A stretch of DNA of 64,000 nt from Salipaludibacillus sp. CUR1 (GCF_021028955.1 NZ_JAIWPE010000057.1:1-64000); one strand, 5' to 3'. Counted from the first letter of the stretch, positions 25,672 to 35,526 are shown. Program-made: numbers and translations. The notes: generated by a model from the sequence alone, not told the origin.

Positions 25672-25718
25672 TAAAAAGGTCCCCGATACAAACTTATTTG
25701 TAATGGGGACCTTTTTTG
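25672..25718. terminator. bidirectional terminator between yutC and lipA
   Basis: AAAAAGGTCCCC pairs with GGGGACCTTTTT with a T6 run; the genes converge. Confidence 0.9.
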
Positions 25719-25736
25719 GTTAAGCGGCAGCACTAT

Positions 25737-26615
25737 TTATTTCTCAGCCGCGTTTACTTGTTCATCTGCATGGTAAGAGGAACGTACCATAGGGCCTGAT
25801 TCACAGTGTTTAAAACCTTTGGACATGGCGATTTCTTTTAACTCTGCAAATTCTTCAGGAGTCCAGTACTTGACTATTTTTAAGTGGGATTTCGTCGGCT
25901 GCAGATACTGGCCGATTGTTAAAATATCTACGTCCACTGCACGTAAATCATCCATCGTTTCAATTATTTCTTCTTTCGTTTCTCCTAATCCAATCATCAG
26001 GCTGGATTTTGTAGGAATGCGCGGCTTCATTTCTTTGGAACGCCGGAGTACTTCCATTGTCCTTTCATATGTAGCTCTGGCCCGGACAGTTGGTGTTAAC
26101 CTTCTGACTGTTTCCACATTATAATTAAAGATATTTGGATTAGCAGCGAGCAATGTTCGAATGTTTTCTTCTCTTCCTCCCATATCTGAAGGAAGTACTT
26201 CAATAGTAGTAAAAGGGCTTTTTCTTCTTACAGCTCTTACAGTTTCAGCAAAAACACCCGAGCCGCCGTCTTTTAAATCGTCTCTCGCCACTGCTGTAAT
26301 GACGACATGTTTTAAACCCATAATTTTCACCGAATCAGCTACCCGTTCAGGCTCCTGCTCATCGAGTTCAGTCGGCAGGCCTGTTTTTACAGCACAGAAC
26401 CGGCAGGCTCTTGTACAAATATCGCCCAGAATCATAAAAGTAGCCGTTTTACGCTCAGCCCAGCACTCATGGATATTCGGACATTTCGCTTCTTCACAGA
26501 CCGTATTTAATTTTTTATCTCTCATCAGCTTTTTTAAGCCTTTATATGAATCATTCGTATTCAATTTAATTTTAAGCCATTCAGGTTTACGTACATGTTC
26601 TTCCTGTTTCGCCAT
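25737..26615 (-). CDS. lipA: lipoyl synthase LipA
   Basis: A 292-aa radical SAM enzyme that inserts two sulfur atoms into octanoyl groups on lipoyl domains such as GcvH (encoded at 54038). Auxiliary cluster cysteines: Cys40, Cys45, Cys51 ([12 protein letters not shown]). SAM cluster: Cys67, Cys71, Cys74 (CTRACRFC). The conserved C-terminal RSSYHA serine region is present. Length and motif order are typical. ATG start behind GGGAGAG. Confidence 0.97.
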   Translation of the reverse strand: MAKQEEHVRKPEWLKIKLNTNDSYKGLKKLMRDKKLNTVCEEAKCPNIHECWAERKTATFMILGDICTRACRFCAVKTGLPTELDEQEPERVADSVKIMGLKHVVITAVARDDLKDGGSGVFAETVRAVRRKSPFTTIEVLPSDMGGREENIRTLLAANPNIFNYNVETVRRLTPTVRARATYERTMEVLRRSKEMKPRIPTKSSLMIGLGETKEEIIETMDDLRAVDVDILTIGQYLQPTKSHLKIVKYWTPEEFAELKEIAMSKGFKHCESGPMVRSSYHADEQVNAAEK

Positions 26616-26853
26616 ATAAGTCCACTCTCCCTTTTTGTTCCTGAATACACGTGTCGAAATTCCACTATCACGCTAGTTTTTACTTTAACATGATATAGAA
26701 GATATCTCAAAGACCTTTGCTTTCAATAAAGGCGTATGAAAAAACGTGTTTTATCACAGCATATTAAAGAATCACTCCAAAACATCTGGTCAATAGATCT
26801 AACAACGATAATGATACCATTCCAGCCAGAAAATCTGAAGGGAGATTACAATT

Positions 26854-27864
26854 GTGCTGAATAAAGTAACCGCCAGTATACTGCTCATATTAACCATTTT
26901 ACTCGTCTTTCCTATACCTTCAGAAGGTGCAAAATCTGATGAACTCTCTTCTGAACAGTTATATAACGAGAGGATGGCTTTATACTTAAAAACTGAAGCT
27001 GAGACATCTATTCCCTGGTATTATTTTGCTGCGGTGGACAGCTACGAACGCGGACTTCGTCAGGCCAGAAAAGATTTACCTGAAGAAGAAGGCCTGATCG
27101 GCATTTATTTTCCGGCTGAAAAATGGTCAGGGCATATGAACCCTGACCAGGAAGACAACGATCCGGAATCAATTAATTTTTTTCAAGGGCTTGGAAAAGA
27201 CGGAGATGGTGACGGAAAAGCCGACATTACTAATGACGAAGATATCTTATGGACATTTGCGTCATACCTCTCCTCATATGGATTTAACAAAGAAGATATT
27301 CGTATAGGGCTGTGGGATTATTATCAGAGAGATAAAGCTGTTGAGCTGATACTTGGCCATGCCGAAACCTATAAAACCGTCGGCTCACTGGATTTAAGCA
27401 AAAGAGCATTTCCTGTGCCATTACATGCTAATTACAGCTACAGAAGCACTTGGGGGAACGCAAGAGGGTGGGGCGGCCGAAGAATCCATGAAGGAACAGA
27501 CATTTTTGCCGGCCACGGGCTTGCAGTCCGGGCAACCACCTATGGTATAGTCGAACTAAAAGGATGGAACAAATACGGAGGATGGAGAGTAGGAATAAGG
27601 GATACAAATAATGTCTACCATTATTTTGCCCACTTGAGCGGCTTTGAAAAAGGCATCGACAGAGGAACTGTGGTAAAGCCTGGGGACGTCATAGGCTATG
27701 TCGGCAGCTCAGGCTACGGCAAAGAAGGGACTCAAGGGAAGTTTCCTCCTCACCTTCATTACGGGATGTATAAAGATAACGGTTTTACTGAATGGTCATT
27801 TGACCCTTATCCTTCTTTGAGAGCCTGGGAACGGGCAGAAAGAAAAGCGAAGAAAAACAGCTGA
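26854..27864 (+). CDS. lytH: LytH/YunA, sporulation M23 endopeptidase
   Basis: A 336-aa exported protein: N-terminal signal peptide (about 1-25), an all-helical central region (about 35-185), and a C-terminal peptidase M23 domain. Zinc ligands and catalytic residues are in place: His212 and Asp216 (HEGTD), HYFAH (about 256-260), and HLH (about 300-302). LytH of B. subtilis trims L-Ala side chains in spore cortex. GTG start behind AAGGGAG. Adjacent to lipA as in B. subtilis. Confidence 0.9.
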   Translation: MLNKVTASILLILTILLVFPIPSEGAKSDELSSEQLYNERMALYLKTEAETSIPWYYFAAVDSYERGLRQARKDLPEEEGLIGIYFPAEKWSGHMNPDQEDNDPESINFFQGLGKDGDGDGKADITNDEDILWTFASYLSSYGFNKEDIRIGLWDYYQRDKAVELILGHAETYKTVGSLDLSKRAFPVPLHANYSYRSTWGNARGWGGRRIHEGTDIFAGHGLAVRATTYGIVELKGWNKYGGWRVGIRDTNNVYHYFAHLSGFEKGIDRGTVVKPGDVIGYVGSSGYGKEGTQGKFPPHLHYGMYKDNGFTEWSFDPYPSLRAWERAERKAKKNS

Positions 27865-27873
27865 TATTTGGAT

Positions 27874-27918
27874 GCCCCCAAGTTTTAAAGACATTCTAAA
27901 ACTTGGGGGTGTTTTTTT
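27874..27918 (+). terminator. terminator of lytH
   Basis: CCCCCAAGTTTTA pairs with TAAAACTTGGGGG, then TG and T7. Confidence 0.92.
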
Positions 27919-27924
27919 TAGGAT

Positions 27925-28092
27925 GAAGATGACAGCTGCCTTCACCCTCAGTGAACTGGCAGTTAGAAAACACAAGCCCTGGGCAAGCGTCCGCCTGCCG
28001 GACTGAAATCACTGCTTTTATCACCAAGAAATCCGAACAAAATTTTGTTCGGATCTCTTTATGCTTACTTTTTTTTTGTCAGAGCCTCTTCT
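27925..28092. repeat. partial copy C of the interspersed element (right half)
   Basis: Carries AAGCCCTGGGCAAGCGTCCG, CCGGACTGAAATCACTGC, the CCGAACAAAA/TTTTGTTCGG hairpin and a right end (TTTTTTTTTGTCAGAGCCTCTT) matching copies A and B. The left terminal repeat is missing or decayed. It lies between lytH and the SNF transporter gene. Confidence 0.65.
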
Positions 28093-28128
28093 ATGGTTAC
28101 TATTGTGTCATTTGAATTTTATTATTTT

Positions 28129-29472
28129 TTAAGAGAAAAGGTTTAAAAGTAAAATCCAGGCAATACCGGCAGGTGCAATAATACGGATGAACCATAGCCA
28201 GACTGTTCCAATGGTAGTGTCAGTTAAACCAGTCTCTTTTAAAGCATCAACTTTATTCCATCCCCATCCAACAAACAGTGCAATAACCATACCTCCAAGA
28301 GGCAGTGTGTACTGGTCAGTGACCGTGTCTATTAAATCAAGGAAAGGCAGCCCGAATAATGTAAATTCACTTAAAGGTCCACCTTGGCTTAATGCAGATG
28401 GTATCCCGAATAACGTAACAACGAAACCTGCAAGCAAAGTTGCTTTGCGTCGGTTCATATTCATTTGGCGCATGACATACGACACACTTACTTCCAGCAG
28501 CGAGATTGCTGATGACAATGCTGCTATTGCAACAAGGAAGAAGAAGAGAATAGCAAACACTGTACCTCCAGTACCCATCTGGTTAAAGACTTCCGGAAGC
28601 ACTATAAAGATTAAGGCTGGACCAGCATCAGGCTCAATAGCAAATGTGAATACAGCCGGGAAAATCACAATACCTGCGATGATCGCAAATAATGTATCAA
28701 GAACCACAACATTACCTGCAGCATTCGGCAACTTTGTCTCTTTAGGCAAGTAACTGCTGTAAGTAATCATAGCCCCCATACCTAAAGACAATGTAAAGAA
28801 GGCTTGACCGACGGCTGCAGCATAAACTGAAGGTTCACCGAAGGCACTCCAGTCAGGAGTGAAAAGGAAACTCAACCCTTCTCCTGCCCCGTCAAGTGTT
28901 AAACTGTAACCTGCCAGAACAATTAAAATTATCGCTAATAATGGCATGAAAATACGATTTGACAGTTCAATACCTTTTTTAACACCAAAGAATACAATTC
29001 CAATTACGATCGCCATAAATAAGAACTGCCAGAAGACCGGCCCTGTGGAACCTCCGATAAAGTTCACGAAGAAATCAGCATAGCCTCCTTCTTCGACAGC
29101 TCCTGCAGCACCTGTTAAGTAACTGTAAAGGAAATAGACAACCCATCCCGCAATAACCCCGTAAAAGGATAAAATCAGGAAAGAGGTTAAAACTCCCAAA
29201 ATACCTCCAATTATCCACGGTTTTCCTGGGGCAATATTATTAAAGGCGCCCACGGCATCTGCCTGTCCCCGTCGTCCAATTGAAAATTCGGCAATTAATA
29301 CAGGAAGACCTACAAGAAAAATACATAAAACGTAGATTAATAAGAACGCCGCTCCGCCACTTTCCCCTGTCACATAAGAAAAGCGCCAAATATTTCCTAA
29401 CCCTACCGCGGAACCCACTGCGGCTAAAATAAAGCCCATTTTAGTAGCCCATCTCTCTCTTCCGTTACTCAT
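28129..29472 (-). CDS. Na+-dependent transporter of the SNF (neurotransmitter:sodium symporter) family
   Basis: A 447-aa membrane protein with about 11-12 segments. The family hallmark GFILAAVGSAVGLGNIWRF (about 13-31) holds the first-helix Na+ and substrate site; a second conserved region is GAMITYSSY. Bacterial members (LeuT, YocR, YhdH relatives) import amino acids with Na+. The specific substrate cannot be read. ATG start behind AAGGGGA. The upstream region 29473-29750 is AT-rich with no gene. Confidence 0.9.
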   Translation of the reverse strand: MSNGRERWATKMGFILAAVGSAVGLGNIWRFSYVTGESGGAAFLLIYVLCIFLVGLPVLIAEFSIGRRGQADAVGAFNNIAPGKPWIIGGILGVLTSFLILSFYGVIAGWVVYFLYSYLTGAAGAVEEGGYADFFVNFIGGSTGPVFWQFLFMAIVIGIVFFGVKKGIELSNRIFMPLLAIILIVLAGYSLTLDGAGEGLSFLFTPDWSAFGEPSVYAAAVGQAFFTLSLGMGAMITYSSYLPKETKLPNAAGNVVVLDTLFAIIAGIVIFPAVFTFAIEPDAGPALIFIVLPEVFNQMGTGGTVFAILFFFLVAIAALSSAISLLEVSVSYVMRQMNMNRRKATLLAGFVVTLFGIPSALSQGGPLSEFTLFGLPFLDLIDTVTDQYTLPLGGMVIALFVGWGWNKVDALKETGLTDTTIGTVWLWFIRIIAPAGIAWILLLNLFS

Positions 29473-29751
29473 CGTGTTATCCCCTTTCCGTCCCTGTTCC
29501 TAGTAATATTATTTGATCTTTTTCTACATAGGTATTAGTGACTACTCCCCTCCTCCCTTATTTCAGCCTTCTATTAATTTATATTCTCACTTTACTATCT
29601 TATTATAATTATCTGACAATTGAATGTAAAGTATTTTCGGAATATTCTAGAAAAATCTGAATATATGCTATGGACGCATTTATATTAATTAAATATGAAA
29701 AAATTTAATGTTAATTTCTCTAATAACATTTTACACTTATAATTTATACTT

Positions 29752-29783
29752 AAAAAAAGCCGCACCCGGGAGGTGCGACTTTT
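29752..29783 (-). terminator. terminator of the NhaC-type transporter gene
   Basis: GTCGCACC-loop-GGTGCGGC stem followed by T7 on the minus strand. Confidence 0.88.
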
Positions 29784-29790
29784 ATCTATA

Positions 29791-31356
29791 TTATTGAGCG
29801 GCTCTGTATAGCTTCGATACTGCAAATTTTAATATAAACACTGATAAAGCAAAAACAGCAAAGCCTGTCAGCAAGCCGGCCCACACACTTCCTGTAAACC
29901 CTAAAGCAAGGAAAGACAGAATAGTAATTAAACCAACAATTAAAGCATAAGGAAGTTGGGTAATCACGTGATCAATATGATGGCTGCCTGCCCCTGTAGA
30001 AGATAAAATTGTAGTATCTGAGATAGGCGAACAATGATCACCGAATATAGCTCCGGCAAGTACCGCTGCTAACACCGGCAGCATAAGCGAAATATCCGTG
30101 AGCGCTGCAATTTCACCTGCAATTGGCAGCATAACGGCAAACGTCCCCCAGGATGTTCCCGTGCTGAAGGCCATGAACCCTGCAATAACAAACAATAATG
30201 CAGGCAGAAAAGCGAGTGGGATATGCTGGTCCACAATACTTGCTAAATACTCTCCTGTACCAAGTTCCCCGATAATTTCTATAATCGTCCAGGCAAAAAT
30301 TAGAATATATATCGCAGGAAGCATGGATTTAATTCCTGCCCACAACCCTGTGCTCAAGTTTTTTACAGGAATGCTTCTTAACAATGAAATAACGATCGTA
30401 ACTGCTAAACTGATTAACCCCCCGTATAAAAGGGAAGCAGCTACATCAGTATTTTCAAATGTGGCTAATAAGCCTGCCTGGCCTTCTGTAGCCTGTACAC
30501 CAGTAATCACCATAAACAATACTGTACCGGCAATTAATGTTGCAATCGGCCAAATCAGGTCGCCTGCATGTCCTTCTCCCACCGGTTTTGCATCTTCACT
30601 TTCTCCCGGCGCCGGACCTTTATCTGTATCAGTCAGTTCTCCAGTTTCTATTGCTCGATTCTCATGAATACGCATTGGTCCAAAATCGAGTTTGAAATAA
30701 GCCACAGCGAACACTAAAAGAACGGCAAAGACAGCATAGAAGTTCATTGGTGCTATCAGAAGAAAAGCCTGCAGGGCTTCATACTGAGTGACTCCGTGAG
30801 CAGCCAGGATCCCGCCGATAATTGTAATAATGTATGCGCCCCAGCTTGAAATTGGGGAAACCACACAAATAGGTGCAGCTGTTGAATCTACAACATACGC
30901 CAATTTAGCTCTGGAAACTCGGTGCCTATCAGTAAATGGGCGGCTGACGTTCCCTACAGTAAGACTGTTAAAATAATCATCTATGAATATAATTAGTCCT
31001 AAAAATCCTGAAACAAATTGGGCACCTGTTCTTGTTTTAACCTTAGTCAATGCCCATTCACCAAATGCTCTGCTTCCCCCGGTGACAGTAATAAGTGAGG
31101 CTATCATTCCTAAAATAAGTAAAAATAAAATAATGTAAAATTCCCACGTGTTAATTCCCCCATCAGCGATAAATATCCCTGATACGATGGTAAAGACCTG
31201 TCCTATGGCTTCGTTTACAAACATTTCTTCCGTCTGGTTAACCATAAGAGCCCCTACAATAATCCCTATTCCCAGGGAGAACAGAACGCGTTTAGTAATA
31301 ATAACCATAAGCAGCGCCAGCACCGGCGGCAGCAGCGATAATATGCCGTGTTCCAT
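29791..31356 (-). CDS. lysW: NhaC-family transporter, probable lysine transporter (LysW-type)
   Basis: A 521-aa membrane protein of the NhaC family with about 12 segments; FGDHCSPISDTTILSSTGAG near residue 432 is the conserved family loop, as is VVSPISSWGAYI near residue 167. NhaC members were first known as Na+/H+ antiporters, but a branch under lysine riboswitches is predicted to carry lysine. A lysine riboswitch and intrinsic terminator directly upstream place this gene in that branch; transport of lysine is inference from the regulation. Start set at ATG 31356, seven bases after AGGAGGA. Confidence 0.87.
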   Translation of the reverse strand: MEHGILSLLPPVLALLMVIITKRVLFSLGIGIIVGALMVNQTEEMFVNEAIGQVFTIVSGIFIADGGINTWEFYIILFLLILGMIASLITVTGGSRAFGEWALTKVKTRTGAQFVSGFLGLIIFIDDYFNSLTVGNVSRPFTDRHRVSRAKLAYVVDSTAAPICVVSPISSWGAYIITIIGGILAAHGVTQYEALQAFLLIAPMNFYAVFAVLLVFAVAYFKLDFGPMRIHENRAIETGELTDTDKGPAPGESEDAKPVGEGHAGDLIWPIATLIAGTVLFMVITGVQATEGQAGLLATFENTDVAASLLYGGLISLAVTIVISLLRSIPVKNLSTGLWAGIKSMLPAIYILIFAWTIIEIIGELGTGEYLASIVDQHIPLAFLPALLFVIAGFMAFSTGTSWGTFAVMLPIAGEIAALTDISLMLPVLAAVLAGAIFGDHCSPISDTTILSSTGAGSHHIDHVITQLPYALIVGLITILSFLALGFTGSVWAGLLTGFAVFALSVFILKFAVSKLYRAAQ

Positions 31357-31383
31357 TTTCATTCCTCCTAAATAAAAATATTT

Positions 31384-31418
31384 CCCAATTTATGGGGGTC
31401 TGTCCCCCCACAAATTGG
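31384..31418. repeat. GGGGGTCTGTCCCCCC palindrome, copy 2
   Basis: CCAATTT-TGGGGG-loop-CCCCCCA-AAATTGG forms a long hairpin between the riboswitch terminator and the ribosome binding site of lysW. It belongs to the same sequence type as 24561-24590. Confidence 0.7.
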
Positions 31419-31423
31419 CATAA

Positions 31424-31452
31424 CAAAACGGCAAGGGAAATCTCCCTTGCCG
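31424..31452 (-). terminator. riboswitch-controlled terminator before lysW
   Basis: GGCAAGGGA pairs with TCCCTTGCC on the minus strand, followed by GTTTTG. It lies about 35 bases after the lysine aptamer, as expected of the expression platform. Confidence 0.85.
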
Positions 31453-31487
31453 CTTCCTATGAAGTCAAGAACAGATTCCTCTCAAAA

Positions 31488-31668
31488 GATCAGTAGTCCT
31501 CCACTAAGGTCTCCCTTTAAGTGACAGTGCTGCATTTATTCAATACAGCCCCAGCTGCCGGGTTTCGGACAAAACACCAGCGCTTCGGCAAAATATCCTT
31601 TCAAAGACTTTCATGGCCGTCCCGGCTCCTGTCTTTTACTCTTACATTTTGCGCCTCTACCTCATCTC
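31488..31668 (-). ncRNA. lysine riboswitch (L box)
   Basis: The minus strand carries the L-box landmarks in order: TAGAGGCGC with AAGAGTA shortly after, TGAAAGGATATTTTGCCGAAG, GGCAGCTGGGGCTG, TTGAATAAATG, and CACTTAAAGGGAG...GGAGGACTAC closing the P1 helix. These match the lysC leader of B. subtilis closely. Lysine binding would stabilise the terminator at 31424-31452 and turn off the transporter gene. Confidence 0.95.
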
Positions 31669-31711
31669 TGATGAGGCACTCTGATACTTATTAATTTTTA
31701 AACCGAGAGTT

Positions 31712-31740
31712 AGCATAACAAAATCCTATTTACATTGCAA
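31712..31740 (-). promoter_or_regulatory. putative promoter of the lysine riboswitch transcript
   Basis: On the minus strand TTGCAA (31735-31740) and TATGCT (31712-31717) are 17 bp apart, about 45 bp upstream of the aptamer. Confidence 0.45.
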
Positions 31741-31743
31741 GCA

Positions 31744-32550
31744 TTATTGTACAGAAAAATCTTCGTCAAATTCTTTCGGGCGCTGAATCATAGCGGGTGT
31801 CATTCCTCCTTCACCTCCCTGGCCTCCATAGAAGTCAGGAACCTCACCAGGAATCCACACCATGGCTACTGGAATAGATGTTCTTACAACTTCCGTCTCT
31901 GTCGCAAATGGAATAACCACTTTAACATCCACTTCAATATCTACAGACACACTCATATAAGTATTGTTAATTCCAACATGCACGATGTTCTCCTTCAGCT
32001 GGGATTTTACGTCCCCGATAGCAGACAGGCGGACAGGGACACGAGGTCCGAGGTGGGCCAGTAGCGCATTATTGGTAGCCTGGCCTAATGGAATCATGTG
32101 GATGATACCATCTTCAGAAAATGTTGCTCCTTCTCTATCTACGTCAACTTTATTAGGGATACGAATATCTTTAACACGCCCATGTTCAATATCGTTTAAA
32201 TAGTTTTGTACCCGCTTTGTCGTCTCCTGTAACACGCGGTTATAAATGACTGGATTGTATTGAACAAACATGACCTTTCCATTTTCGTCCCTTTCGAACT
32301 CAACCAGATCCTCCATATCCGTATCCTCAAGAATATGTCTGGAAATAGCATCGTTAATGGCAAGTGTCCCTATTCTTTGAGTTTCTGTTTTAGCAATTGC
32401 AATCAAGGTAGGACGGACTCCTTTTTCTACCACAATTAATCCCTGAATCGTTAAGAGTACGAAAATGAGTAAAGATATCATAAACACGTATTTAAAAGGA
32501 AGAGGCCCTTTTTTCTTCCGGCGGGGCCGGACGGTGCGGAAAGCTTTCAC
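31744..32550 (-). CDS. yunB: sporulation protein YunB
   Basis: A 268-aa protein with a basic cytoplasmic N-terminus (RPRRKKKGP) and a single membrane segment (about 20-42). The extracellular domain contains HMIPLGQATNNALLAHLGPRVPVRL, the family hallmark. YunB is produced under sigma E in the mother cell and is needed for efficient sporulation in B. subtilis. GTG start behind a G-rich site (GGAAGGGGGG). A Gly-rich tail precedes the end. Confidence 0.93.
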   Translation of the reverse strand: MKAFRTVRPRRKKKGPLPFKYVFMISLLIFVLLTIQGLIVVEKGVRPTLIAIAKTETQRIGTLAINDAISRHILEDTDMEDLVEFERDENGKVMFVQYNPVIYNRVLQETTKRVQNYLNDIEHGRVKDIRIPNKVDVDREGATFSEDGIIHMIPLGQATNNALLAHLGPRVPVRLSAIGDVKSQLKENIVHVGINNTYMSVSVDIEVDVKVVIPFATETEVVRTSIPVAMVWIPGEVPDFYGGQGGEGGMTPAMIQRPKEFDEDFSVQ

Positions 32551-32609
32551 TGGTCAATTCCCCCCTTCCTCCTATTCATATGCAGTGTAATCGGGAGATT
32601 GTACCAATA

Positions 32610-32644
32610 AAAAAATCTTCAGGACAATTCCTGAAGACTTTTAA
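32610..32644 (-). terminator. terminator of thyA-dfrA
   Basis: GTCTTCAGGAATT pairs with AATTGTCCTGAAGAT-type sequence, then T7 on the minus strand. Confidence 0.85.
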
Positions 32645-32655
32645 TAATATTAATA

Positions 32656-33141
32656 TTATTTTTTCCGTTCATAAACCAAAAATGTATGCGGATGAGGGTT
32701 CTTCTGATCCACTGTGCCTTTTTCAGAGGAGACTGTTTCCCACTCATCCCCGTTTATTTCCGGGAAAAATGTATCGCCTTCAAAAGACGCATGGATATGA
32801 GTAATGTAAAGACGGTCGGCTTTCGAAATCAGTTTCTCATAGATAGTCGCCCCTCCAATTACAAAAAACTCTTCCTCTTCTGCCATTAAAGAACGGATAT
32901 CAGCTAAGTCATGAATGGCTTCCACTCCTTCAGCTGAAAAAGTTTTGTCTCTTGTCAAAACAATGTTTCGCCTGTTTGGAAGCGGCTTGCCGATGGACTC
33001 AAACGTTTTTCTTCCCATAAGAATCGGATGCCCGCTCGTTACTTTTTTAAAATGCCGTAAATCAGCTGGTAAATGCCAGGGCATATCCCCGTCTTTTCCT
33101 ATCACTCTTCCCTCTGAAAAGGCTGCGATCATGGAAATCAT
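32656..33141 (-). CDS. dfrA: dihydrofolate reductase
   Basis: A 161-aa enzyme reducing dihydrofolate with NADPH. Catalytic Asp27 lies in [10 protein letters not shown]; the NADPH site shows [17 protein letters not shown] and VIGGATIYE. Its ATG overlaps the thyA stop by four bases, so translation is coupled: ThyA makes dihydrofolate and DfrA recycles it. Ribosome binding site AAAGGAGAGG lies inside thyA. Confidence 0.96.
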   Translation of the reverse strand: MISMIAAFSEGRVIGKDGDMPWHLPADLRHFKKVTSGHPILMGRKTFESIGKPLPNRRNIVLTRDKTFSAEGVEAIHDLADIRSLMAEEEEFFVIGGATIYEKLISKADRLYITHIHASFEGDTFFPEINGDEWETVSSEKGTVDQKNPHPHTFLVYERKK

Positions 33142-33932
33142 ACAGATACCTCTCCTTTAATATGAGGGTGAGGATCATAACCTGAAAGCTCAAAATCGTC
33201 AATTGTAAAATCTTCAATTTTTTTCCGTTCAGGATTCAGTTTCATTTCAGGTAAAGGACGCGGTTGCCTCGTCAATTGAAGTTTAACCTGCTCAATATGA
33301 TTTTTATAAATATGCGCATCTCCAAACGTATGAACAAAATCCCCCGGTTTAAGACCGCACTCCTGAGCAATCATCATAGTTAACAGCGAATAAGAAGCAA
33401 TATTGAATGGCACGCCTAAAAAGACGTCTGCGCTCCTTTGGTAAAGCTGGCAGGATAATTTTCCATCAGCCACGTAAAATTGAAATAAACAATGGCAGGG
33501 GGACAGAGCCATCTTGTCTAAATCGGCCACGTTCCAGGCGTTGACGAGCAGCCTTCTTGAATCCGGATTTGTTTTAATCTGTTCGATAACTTGTCCCAGC
33601 TGATCAATAGACTCCCCGTCCGGGGATGGCCAGGACCGCCACTGCTTCCCGTAAATCGGCCCTAAATCCCCGTTATCATCTGCCCATTCGTTCCAGATTC
33701 TTACGTTATTTTCTTTCAAATAACCTATGTTTGTCTCTCCTTTTATAAACCAGAGAAGTTCATGGATAATAGCTCGCAGAGCCAATTTTTTAGTTGTCAG
33801 TACTGGAAAGCCTTCTGCCAGATCAAATCTCATCTGATAGCCGAAAGTACTGATTGTTCCTGTTCCCGTCCGGTCATCTTTTTCAACACCATTTTTTAAA
33901 ATATGTTCACAAAGGTCTAAGTAGGCCTTCAT
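33138..33932 (-). CDS. thyA: thymidylate synthase ThyA
   Basis: A 264-aa enzyme methylating dUMP to dTMP with methylene-tetrahydrofolate. Catalytic Cys146 lies in [21 protein letters not shown] and the [17 protein letters not shown] segment bind dUMP. Length equals the short bacterial form (264 in E. coli). ATG start behind GGAGGGAA. First gene of the thyA-dfrA pair. In B. subtilis the yunB-yunD interval holds yunC instead, so the pair is placed differently here. Confidence 0.97.
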   Translation of the reverse strand: MKAYLDLCEHILKNGVEKDDRTGTGTISTFGYQMRFDLAEGFPVLTTKKLALRAIIHELLWFIKGETNIGYLKENNVRIWNEWADDNGDLGPIYGKQWRSWPSPDGESIDQLGQVIEQIKTNPDSRRLLVNAWNVADLDKMALSPCHCLFQFYVADGKLSCQLYQRSADVFLGVPFNIASYSLLTMMIAQECGLKPGDFVHTFGDAHIYKNHIEQVKLQLTRQPRPLPEMKLNPERKKIEDFTIDDFELSGYDPHPHIKGEVSV

Positions 33933-34083
33933 TTAATTCCCTCCATTTCACAATTTTTCCCTAGCTGATAATAGCTGATAAGAATAATGCAGCCTATCAC
34001 CAGGAAACATATGTCAGCTGGTTTTTATCAGGCGCTGAACCAATTCTCGCACTCGCCCGCTGTCCCTCTTTTCAAATTTCTTT

Positions 34084-35499
34084 TTATGAGGGCGAGCCAT
34101 TTATTTTATTTAACTTCCATGCCAGAAGGTCTCTTAAAAATTCAGGCATATAATACTTTTTTTCATTAATTGAACTAATAGCAGGGTAAAGCTGGCCAAA
34201 CGTAAACATATCCAAAGTAGCCAGTTTGTATTTCCGGTCCCTCTGTAAGGGCTCCCCGTCTATTAACACATTCTTTTCATTAAGATACCGGGAATTATCA
34301 CTGATTGTTAAATTATCAAAAACCATATAGCCCAGCACTTTACCGCGGAAGCCAAAACCTTTCAAAGCAAAGGTAATCATCTCTTCCTGTCTGGACTGGC
34401 GGATGGTTTCAAGAAGCCGTTCACCTGAAATCATGACCGTCGCCGGGTTAATTGGATGAGGGCAGATTTCATGTAAATCCCTGACAGTCACCGGCCCTTT
34501 TGGCAGGCTTTTTAAAAGGACTCCTGAATTAACCATGGAAATCTCTGCCTCACACCATTCCCTTAATGTTTCCGCAAGCATAACCGGAAACTTGCTTTTT
34601 TGATACCACTCTACATCAAGGGGGGATTCCAGCACAGTTATTTGTTTATTCAGTTCGGTACTGCTGGATAAGATTAAATGATTTAATGATTTTTCTGTTT
34701 CCTCATCTCTTATCCCTTCATTGACTTTAATTGATTGGACATTTTGAACAGACACCTGGAAACAGCCTTCTGTTTCTTTTTCAAACTCCATACATACTTC
34801 GCCTATGAACGCCCCGGATCGTCCAGACTGATTAATCCACGTGTTGTTTACCTTTTTTCCTTTTTCAAGAACATGGTGTGTATGAGCGCCCAGAATAACA
34901 TCAAAGCTTGGAAAGTCGTCGGCCATTTTTTCGTCTTCGCTAAACCCTAAATGGGAAAGGCAGATAAGAATATCGACTTTCGGACGAAGCTCGTTCACTG
35001 TATCTTCCAGTTCACTGAAAGGGTCTGTCACTTTCCATCCGAGCGTTTCATAAAATAAGCGAAAAGGTGCGGTCACACCTGTTACTCCAACCTTTAAACC
35101 GGACTTTAAAGTGAAAATTTTATATGGATGTGTCCACTCCGGCCTGGTTCCATCTTTGTTCTTTAAGTTGGATAACAGCACCGGAAATTGAGCCTGGTCA
35201 TATAAGTCATCTAACTGATCTTTTGAAAATGTGATTCCTTCATTATTTCCAATGGTCACTGCGTCATAGGCCATGTCATTTAATAATTGGACATTTCCTT
35301 TCCCAAGCAGGGCATCAGTCATTGGATGAGCCCTGTCACAATGGTCGCCAATATCAAACAAGAGCACTTCTTCATTCTTCCTGTATGCTTCGTTCCTCCG
35401 TTTATTCAGAAGCTGTGTAACAGCCGGCCACTTATCCAGCTGGCTATGTAAATCGTTTGTATGCAATATTCTAAGGGTTTGCTTTGCCAAGGACACCAC
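34084..35499 (-). CDS. yunD: YunD, 5'-nucleotidase-type metallophosphoesterase
   Basis: A 471-aa two-domain protein: an N-terminal calcineurin-like phosphoesterase (ILHTNDLHSQ, FDIGDHCDR, GNNEG, GAHTHH metal ligands) and a C-terminal 5'-nucleotidase domain (about 300-460). There is no signal peptide, so it is cytoplasmic, unlike UshA. It should hydrolyse nucleotide or related phosphoesters; the exact substrate is unknown. It starts at one of two adjacent GTG codons (35499, 35496) behind AAGGAGAAGG. Confidence 0.88.
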   Translation of the reverse strand: MVSLAKQTLRILHTNDLHSQLDKWPAVTQLLNKRRNEAYRKNEEVLLFDIGDHCDRAHPMTDALLGKGNVQLLNDMAYDAVTIGNNEGITFSKDQLDDLYDQAQFPVLLSNLKNKDGTRPEWTHPYKIFTLKSGLKVGVTGVTAPFRLFYETLGWKVTDPFSELEDTVNELRPKVDILICLSHLGFSEDEKMADDFPSFDVILGAHTHHVLEKGKKVNNTWINQSGRSGAFIGEVCMEFEKETEGCFQVSVQNVQSIKVNEGIRDEETEKSLNHLILSSSTELNKQITVLESPLDVEWYQKSKFPVMLAETLREWCEAEISMVNSGVLLKSLPKGPVTVRDLHEICPHPINPATVMISGERLLETIRQSRQEEMITFALKGFGFRGKVLGYMVFDNLTISDNSRYLNEKNVLIDGEPLQRDRKYKLATLDMFTFGQLYPAISSINEKKYYMPEFLRDLLAWKLNKINGSPS

Positions 35500-35526
35500 A
35501 CCTTCTCCTTGGAATCTGTCTTCAGA

